NCBI GenBank assembly: GCA_973895155.1
Contig: OZ316897.1
Coordinates: 992,001-1,056,000, forward strand
DNA length: 64,000 nt
DNA from: Marsupella aquatica
Taxonomy: Eukaryota; Marchantiophyta
Reading direction: 5' to 3'
The translations under genes and the position numbers were made by a program. The notes under the pieces are model-generated. The model searched no databases. It was not told where the DNA came from and saw nothing but the letters and a program-made list of their open reading frames with translations. Positions 57,490 to 64,000 of this stretch are shown one piece after another (within the stretch, counting starts at the first letter, position 1; every line of letters starts with the position of its first letter).

Positions 57490-58363
57490 AGGATTTCCGG
57501 AAGCAACAAATTGATTTCTGGTAAATGTTCTGCCTCCTCTACGGCAAGCTCTACAATGATGCGACTTCAGAATGTTCAATTGCTTCGGTGTCGATCACTG
57601 GTAGAAATGTCCGGGTCGACCTGGCCGCAGCATTTCTGATCAACTGAAAATCATTTCGGAAGAATTGCATCAAGATCTCGTCAACCACAATGCAGGGTCA
57701 TCTAACGTGGGGAAAATCTGGACTCAATCGGGCCTGCAATGGTCATGTTCGGGTTGACCTGACCGCCCTTCTCACAACCGATGTATCCACGATCAGGATC
57801 TCAAACTTCCTGCCTTCACTTCCAGCGGTGGAGTAGGCATTCCCCTCACAACGAATCAGTCAGTACCCTCATATCCAGGCTCTCATCATGCAATGCAAGA
57901 TTGGTCCTATAATCCGGACCCAAGATCCTCTACCAAAAGGGTAGAGCCTCCTCACTCTACTGCTTAAACAACCTAATGCGCTCGGGAGCTCAAAACCTAC
58001 TAAGTTCGGCTTTGAGAGGTGTGAGAGGCCGGATCGACTCTCCTTCCTTATATTCGGATTCTGCTGTGGTCGTGCCTGTGTTCGACTTATGGTTTTAAAA
58101 ACTTTGGCAATGGACAGCTGTTGTTTAGTAGAGTCTCGGTATAAGCTTTATATCTCATTCAAGGCTTATAGTAAAAAGTTCCGGGTCGATCCTCCTTCTC
58201 TAATATCAATCCGGGTTGACCTCAGATCAGCTTGAAAGTCTCATAACACTTCAAAGTAGTTTTTAGGTCCCTCTTCAGCCTTATTTGAGATCTTAAACGT
58301 AAAAGTTCTAAAATTTATGGTTAGTTAACCCTTCTTTTACAAACATCCTTATCTCACATGTTG

Positions 58364-59160
58364 GACCAAGGAGTGGTTGTCTTTATTGATGACATCCTAA
58401 TCTACTCGAAAACGTTGGAGGAACATGAGCAGTTGCTCAAAGAAGTGTTCTCTCACCTTCGCAAGGCTCGTCTCTTTGCTAAACCTAGCAAGTGCGAGTT
58501 TGCAATGAACGAGATTCAGTTCCTCGGCCATACCTTTACCCCGGAAGGGATTACGCCTAGTCAGGACAAGCTTAAGGAGATCAAAGAATGGGAGCGCCCG
58601 TCCAATGTAAGGCAAGTTAGAGCCTTCTTAGGATTTACGGGGTTCTATCGGAGATACATGAAAGACTATGCAAGGATCGCGAGGCCCCTAAACGCGCTAA
58701 CGTTGAAAAACAAAGTGTTTGTGTGGACACAAGATTACGAGTTAGCATTCCTAGAGCTCAAGCGGTTAATGATAATGCCGTCGATTCTAAAGTTACCTGA
58801 GATGGGGAAGCCGTTCAAGATTTGGACAGACGCAAGTGATTATGCCATTGGCGCCTGTCTTCACCAAGATGGGCGTCCTGTGGCCTTCGAGTCATGTAAG
58901 TTGGAAAATCATTGGATCACACCGGAAAGGGAAATGTATGCTGTGATCTACGCGTTAAAGAAGTCAGTGGGAGATTTACCTTAAGAACGGTCCCAAAGTG
59001 GTAATCCACACAGATAGCTCGCCGACCGGGTATTTCAGTTCTAAGCCAAGACTAAACCCTAAGGAAATGCGCTAGCAGATGTTCTTGGCGGATTTCAATT
59101 TCGAAGTCTGCCACGTTCTAGGGAAGACGAATACGACAGCTGACGCGTTATCACGTAAGG
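58364..59160 (+). pseudogene. reverse transcriptase C-terminal part and RNase H of gypsy pol
   Basis: Resumes with VVVFIDDILIYSK, the RT active-site FIDD box, then HTFTPEGITPSQDKL and FLGFTGFYRRYMKDYA. RNase H follows with the WTDASDYAIGACL catalytic Asp region. The frame stops at 58984. After that, VVIHTDSSPTGYF and ADALSRKDQH, in other phases, mark the RNase H end. Confidence 0.85.
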
Positions 59161-59339
59161 ACCAACATCGTGTCAATGGGATCATGATGCTCGAATCCGA
59201 GTGGCCAAAGGTGCTGGCCGCAACGTATGGGGATGACAGGTTAGCTAAGGAATGGCAAAGCAATGGGAGTAGCCAAGGCAGGGTAAGGCACGTATCATTG
59301 GGGTTGGATACGACGCATAACGTTTAGTTATGGCGATAC

Positions 59340-60400
59340 AAGCAGAGGCGTGTGTACATACCTGAGTCTCTCAGGTTAGAGGTTCTACAAAAGTACCACG
59401 ACTTGCCCTGGGGAGGGCATGGAGGACAAGCCGCTACATATCGCAGCATCTCGCGAGATGTGTATTGGCCGGACATGAAGCAATCGGTCCTTCAACACGT
59501 GCAAAGTTGTTACTCGTGCCAAAAGAACCAAACGGTCTATAGGGCAAAAGGAGGACTGCTGCAACCCTTACCAGTAGCTGCGGCTCCATGGGAGTCTATC
59601 TCCATGAACTTCATTGTTGGGTTACCTGAGTCCCACTTTTTCCAAGATGGCGTATTTCTTGCCTACTACGAAGATGGTTTCGGCCCGAGAGGTTGCCGGT
59701 CTAGTGTTTGACAATGTCTTCCGACAATGGGGATTGTCATTGCATATCGTGTCCGATCGCGATACCAAGTTCACAGGCCATTTCTGGAAGGCGTTGTTCC
59801 GGTTATCCGGAATGGACCTGACTAGGGGATCAACGTATCATCATGAGACAGATGGATAAAATGGAACGGGTTAATGGTAGATCGTGGAGGACTACTTACG
59901 TCACTTTGTGATGGCCAATCAAAAGGATTGGGCAAAGCATTTAACAATAGCCGAGTTTAGGTATAACTCGACCAAGCATTCGGCGACAGGTTTGCGCCGT
60001 TTGTGTTGGCCACAGGGAGGACGCCAAGGGCGCCCTCCTGGTTTATAAATCCGGAAGCTTGGCGGACGGAAAGCAAGGTTCCTTTTGCGGACAATTTTAT
60101 TCGAGAGCGGCGCCTAGTTGTGGAAGCGGCTACCAAGGGTATGACCCTTGCCCAAAGTTGGTACAAGGAGCAAGGGGATAAATATCGACGCCAGGTAAGC
60201 TTTGAAATTGGGGAGAGCGTCTGGTTGCAGTTGAGACTTGAACAATACCACGGGAACATAAGTAGGAAGCTGGCTCCCAGATATGCGGGGCCCTATCGCA
60301 TCATACGATGGGCCCACAAGGATAATCCGGTTTTGGTGGTGTTGGAGACACGTACCCAAGGAAATGGGCGTGGGCAAAAGCTACCATGTTAGCCGACTCA
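59340..60400 (+). pseudogene. integrase of gypsy pol, inactivated
   Basis: The zinc-binding end reads YHDLPWGGHGGQ ... CYSCQ (HHCC type). The core has SISMNFIVGLP where the family has Asp in place of Asn (first catalytic residue lost), then a frameshift near 59640, then IVSDRDTKF (second Asp present). A stop follows TYHHETDG at 59857. The C-terminal half (GESVWLQLRLEQYHG, APRYAGPYRII) continues in another phase. Confidence 0.8.
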
Positions 60401-60474
60401 AGAATTTTGTCAAAGACAATGATCCCAACCGGGATCAGGACTTGCGTTCGGACGCCATGCTGGTGGAGGACGCT

Positions 60475-60666
60475 GAGGAGTTTGAGGTGGAGGCAATTCT
60501 GGACCACCGTTACAAACGTAAGTTGGGAAGGCAAATCTTAGAGTATTTGGTGAAGTGGGCTGGCTATGATCAGGCCGAGAGTACTTGGGAACCGGAAGAA
60601 AATTTGGGTATTGCCTCAGAGATCCTTGGAAGCTATCGTAAGCGAAGCGGCCTACCGCCGTTGTGA
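60475..60666 (+). pseudogene. chromodomain at the C-terminus of gypsy pol
   Basis: Reads FEVEAILDHRYKR, then LEYLVKWAGYDQAESTWEP and ENLGIASEIL, with the aromatic residues of a chromodomain (Y/W/W) visible. The frame ends at 60666. Chromodomains in these elements direct integration to marked chromatin. Confidence 0.85.
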
Positions 60667-61091
60667 ACTGGTACAGGCAGCTGTAGCTACCTTTGTGAGT
60701 TGTATCCTAGTTTCACTCCTCTCGGCCTCTTAAGGATAAAGTCGGATTGCGTTGGGGCTAGAGGTTGTTGGGCGGCCAATTTGCTTTTTGCGAGTGGAAG
60801 CTGACGGTGCCCGCCTTACATCTGTGGGCGGGCTGGTTCGAACCAAAGGGGAGTTCCCCAAGGAAAGGACAATGGGTCCGACAAGTTTGGAGTTAGCTTA
60901 CCCGATTGGACTGACATCCTACTTGGATAAGTGGGATAGGTTGGAATTTCCTAAGTCTGGAAGGCGCATACCAACCTGGTTTGCATCAGCCTTATGGGCA
61001 AACCATTTGTTACCTCATAAAAATTTTAAGGCCCAAAGTGGTCTAGGCGTGTTGGAACGTTTACTGAGGTCACGCGGACGTGACCATTTTT
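60667..61091 (+). other. untranslated tail between chromodomain and PPT
   Basis: No further conserved domain. A 113-residue frame at 60752-61093 has no recognised family. Confidence 0.4.
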
Positions 61092-61101
61092 AAAGGGGGG
61101 G
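61092..61101 (+). other. polypurine tract
   Basis: AAAGGGGGGG directly before TGCAAG, the typical plus-strand primer site before a gypsy 3' LTR. Confidence 0.75.
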
Positions 61102-62602
61102 TGCAAGTCGCGGAACTTGACTACCTTAACACTTAGCTCCGGCGTCGCTGACTCCGACGCCGAGCTCCCTTATGGTCCAGGCCTGGATAGGCCATTCGGG
61201 GAGGACTTAGCATGGGGAGACTTGTGGGCAATGAGACGTGGCACTGGCAAGGCAAGGAGCCTGGCTGGGGGCACACACTAAGGACTTGGATGAGCCGATG
61301 GCTGGTCGGGTCAAGGGGAAAGGGGCCGGGCTCAAGGATGGCCATCCGGACCTCCGGATGGACTTTGAGTTCTGAGGGCTTGAGTGTGAGCTCCTCTTGG
61401 GCCCAAGGCCAATGGAGTTGACGCCATGGGCAACAGACGCTTGGGGCGCAAATTATGGCCCGAGCCGGGTTGGGCCGGTCGGGGGCCCCAAGCGGCGATG
61501 AGACCTGAGGGCCTAGGCATGAGCACTGGGTCGGCCTGATCACAACGGGCTAAGGCGCTCCGCTTGTGGATGCCTAACGAGTTAGTTATGGACGTTGCCA
61601 GTTGGTGGCGCGCCCGTTATGCGCGATAGGTTCCAGGTTGGGGGCCAAATGTTTAGGGACCAAAGCTGGTCCGGGGGTGGCAGGTCTCCAGAAGCATATA
61701 TGAGGGGAGTGGTGTCTCCCTGGGGGCTAAGGGCGAGCCGAAGTCATGAGCCGCGGCGGTGTCGCGACACTAAGGGAAACCGCCAAACGGAAATGACGAT
61801 ATCTTCTCAACGGGAAGTTTGTTAGAGGACTTCTTGGGTGCGTTGGAAAGCTCTTAAGAAGGGCTATGCCCCTCTGAGCTCAGATGGGTCTGGGGATGCC
61901 ATGGGTTCTCGTGGTTGGCGGGTGTTAGCTCGCCCGCTTGCCAAATTCTGTCGAACAGCAGCCAAGCCGCGTTCAGTCTCCCAAGGGAGCTTGCGTTGGG
62001 GAGGCAAGGCCAAGTAGGTATGGAGGCTGAGTCCCCAGGATGTTCGGCCCCTAGACCATCAGTGGGGCGAACCGGGAGTGATTGCTAGAGTCGGGGCCGT
62101 TCTAGTTCCGACGTGTTGGGACAAGCTTGGGACAAGCTTAGGACAAGCTACGCTATTTGGGCCATGAGCATGTCCTGGGGTCAGGGCGGTTAGTTGGTGA
62201 TGGATAGGTACGAGGGGGAACCCGGGCCACGCCCAAGGATGGAGTTGTCCTGGACGGACAGTGGGTGTGGGTTCTGGTTCTGGCTTATGGCATTGGGAGG
62301 ACCTATTGCTGACCTATTTACCAACATCTGTTGAGCTTGAGTTAGGATGCTAGACTTGGAGAGTTCTAGATCCTGAAGGGTTACTTACCGAGGTGCTTGG
62401 TTGCTTGTGCAGATTAGTGAGGACTGTTGAGAAGCGGTCGTGTAGGAGAGCAAGTGCGGCTTCGTATGGGAGGGGCCGCTGGAGGTGCAAGGGGCACTAG
62501 AGCTGCTTGCTCGAGATATTCCGTGGAGGCGTTCGGGCACCAGGGGCACTTAGGCGTGAGTGTTGGGATTGGTGAGGGCGCTGGGTGGCTAGGTCCACCA
62601 CT
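61102..62602 (+). repeat. 3' LTR of the gypsy element
   Basis: Starts TGCAAGTCGCGG after the polypurine tract and ends near GGTCCACCACT, about 1.5 kb. From 61413 it matches the 5' LTR. It has an extra ~12-nt tandem copy of GGGACAAGCTT near 62118-62140 not present in the 5' LTR. Confidence 0.8.
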
Positions 62603-63026
62603 CAAGTACAAGGGACAAAACTCCAAGATGAGGAGATGCAAATAACTATCCACACTGTCTAAAAATGAGACTGGTATCATAATAAGTACATGAGATCGCC
62701 CACGGGCTAAGGAGAATGAAGAGACATGCCTCTTCATTTCCTAAGTCTAAACTAAGTAAAAATAAGAGTCAACTTTGACTAAGGGATAGTCAAATAGTCA
62801 AAGCTAAGTAAAAGTCTACAAAATAAGTACTAATCTCATACTGTAATAGGAGGAGGGTCGACTACAAGTAGAGGGAGGCAAGCTACATAACCAAGGGCTA
62901 TCTTCCCTTTGGTCCTCTATCCCTTCATATATTGTTGACGGAAAAGGTCCTCACGATAACGAATCAAACGGGTCTCACTGGTCTTCCGGATGGGATGTCC
63001 ATCCGGTCTGATCCAAACAAAGTAAT
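62603..63026 (-). repeat. 3' flank of a second copy of the inserted family
   Basis: Shares AGACATGCCTCTTCA followed by CCTAAGTCTAAA with 55546-55575 of the element inserted in RT, in the same position relative to the antisense frames. The gypsy 3' LTR ends abruptly inside or at the edge of this copy. Confidence 0.55.
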
Positions 63027-63895
63027 CTAATGCCATGGAATGTCTGGAGCTAGAAGAGGGAAAGGTGCTATGACCTTTCTACAGTGATAAACCCAACTCC
63101 AAAGGTCAGGAGTCTTAATCGTGGGTAGTCTCAACTTGTCGATAGGTAGCCATAGAATACCACGAGAAATTGGAACCATGTCGTAGGTGTGTGGAAAAGG
63201 AAAAGACTCACGACCAAACATAAGTGGAGGTAAAGCAGGTGCAATTGGAGGAGTGCGTGCGTCAATGAGTGACGTAATCATCCTATCAAACTGGGCGGGA
63301 AAGACAAAAAGAGGCTCAATGTCGGAAACAAAAGAGATAATAGGAGGCTGAGACATCAGAGGAGTAGGAGCTATAAATGGTACACTGGGAGGCTCTACAG
63401 GCTCAGGAATAGGTTCATCTCCTTCCCTGGTAGGAGAGGGCAATGAATCATCAAGGGGTGATAGGGTGGTATCCTCAATGGAGCAAATGGATCTGGAGGG
63501 GGTACTGGTGAAGGGGGTAAAGGCTTAGGGGTAAATGATGGAGGGATAGGGGAATTGATAATAGGGGAAGGAATGGGATCAGGTAGAGGGGCAGTAGGTA
63601 TGGATGGAGGAGGGAGTGAAGGATCAACAATAGGTACCTCCAGCTCATCTACATCCATAGGGTGATCAGGCTGTGGTGAAGGTGCAGGGGGTGAAACATG
63701 AGGGCGTGGGGCGGTACGAGACTCGGAAAGCAAAGAATGAATACAGTCAAGTAATTGCAGAGGAGTACAACTCAAGAGTCTAGTGGCCTCATCTACCAAA
63801 TGCTGGTTGAAACCAGCCACACTAGCTAGTTGCTTAGCATCACCAACAAAATCAGTCCATGACGGGTAAGAAGTGGAAGCAACAAAAGAGGGAGT
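63027..63895 (-). pseudogene. transposable-element protein of the second copy, frameshifted, upstream part beyond a stop
   Basis: Minus frame 63895-63395 has SYPSWTDFVGDAKQLA, TRLLSCTPLQLLDCIHSL and a long Pro-rich tract with HPMDVDELEVP. A frame change near 63400-63440 leads to the frame ending at 63027, with SDIEPLFVFPAQFDRMI and ILWLPIDKLRLP. The layout resembles the C-terminal frame of the element at 54743-58358. A stop at 63896-63898 precedes it. Confidence 0.5.
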
Positions 63896-63898
63896 TCA

Positions 63899-64000
63899 AG
63901 CATCCCTGGTAAATCCGGTGCTGTCGTTTGCTCCACTGGAGGGGGTCTCGGAGATGTCGTCGGTGGTGGAGTCAACTCTCTCGCTAACTCTGGCTGAGGG
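63899..64000. other. window end, probably within the same element
   Basis: Too short to assign. Serine- and threonine-rich frames on minus suggest that the element continues. Confidence 0.3.

Larger units (their letters stand above)
54743..58358 (-). mobile_element. 3616-bp element inserted in the gypsy RT, family not recognised
   Basis: Flanked by a 5-bp direct repeat TGTTG (54738-54742 and 58359-58363). Ends are TG...CA. Taking out the insert and one TGTTG copy leaves the host RT frame uninterrupted across the site, which fixes the boundaries. It encodes two antisense frames on minus (57489-56362 and 56402-55731). TG...CA ends with a 5-bp duplication suggest an LTR-type integrase, but I cannot see matching LTRs at the two ends. 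The ends share only weak inverted similarity (TGT, then AAGG within 12 nt). It could be a LARD-like or otherwise non-autonomous element. Related DNA occurs at 62603-64000. Confidence 0.75.
50841..62602 (+). mobile_element. degenerate Ty3/gypsy LTR retrotransposon with chromodomain (chromovirus type)
   Basis: The order is 5' LTR, PBS, gag with zinc knuckle, decayed protease region, RT, RNase H, integrase, chromodomain, PPT, 3' LTR. This order (integrase after RNase H, then a chromodomain) defines the chromovirus branch of Ty3/gypsy. The coding region is broken by several stops and frameshifts and by a 3.6-kb insertion in RT, so the element is not autonomous. The 5' LTR lacks roughly the first 310 nt seen in the 3' copy, so no target duplication can be read at the outer ends. 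The LTRs differ at about 13 of the first ~245 shared positions by hand count, mostly C/T and G/A changes. Confidence 0.88.

Noticed and set aside
54743-58358. Classical LTR retrotransposon interpretation of the insert
   Set aside because: TG...CA ends fit, but no long direct repeats were seen between its two ends, so the class is left open.
60752-61093. 113-residue plus frame after the chromodomain
   Set aside because: Inside the element's 3' untranslated tail and unlike any gypsy domain.

Overview
The window is nuclear DNA from a eukaryote, most likely a land plant. The genes are split by many short spliceosomal introns (GT-AG, with one GC-AG). The intergenic DNA holds Ty1/copia LTR remnants, a LINE fragment and a chromodomain-bearing Ty3/gypsy element. 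The conserved genes are standard eukaryotic families. The gene set alone does not fix the species. An ABCC transporter without an N-terminal TMD0 and many degenerate non-coding repeats would fit a non-seed plant, but that is an inference.

Layout. 1-4.5 kb: an intronless amidohydrolase gene (941-1873), a decayed tandem copy of its 3' end, a four-unit degenerate repeat, and a TAAGTGCA-rich repeat found upstream of both the amidohydrolase and the next gene. 4.5-7.4 kb: a four-exon NSRP1/CCDC55-type nuclear speckle protein gene. 7.5-9.1 kb: a stray copy of an ABCC intron, an ACGT-rich stretch and a copia LTR remnant. 10.3-36.9 kb: two 21-exon ABCC transporter genes in head-to-head inverted orientation (10268-20825 on minus, 25877-36933 on plus), about 5.05 kb apart. 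Exon sizes and phases match one to one. The minus copy gives an open 1406-residue model. The plus copy carries a 2-nt insertion in exon 3 that stops translation after about 142 residues. 37-43 kb: repeat-rich intergenic DNA. 43.0-46.5 kb: a six-exon polyprenol reductase (SRD5A3/DFG10 family) gene. 46.5-50.2 kb: intergenic DNA and a 5'-truncated LINE on minus. 50.8-62.6 kb: a degenerate Ty3/gypsy chromovirus-type element, interrupted inside its reverse transcriptase by a 3.6-kb element of another kind (54743-58358, TGTTG target duplication, TG...CA ends). A second member of that inserted family lies at 62.6-64 kb and runs off the window.

The cellular genes do not form a pathway: predicted small-molecule hydrolysis, mRNA splicing control, vacuolar or plasma-membrane export, and dolichol synthesis. 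Intron and exon coordinates were read by hand from splice consensus, reading phase and, for the ABCC pair, paralog comparison. No database search was run.
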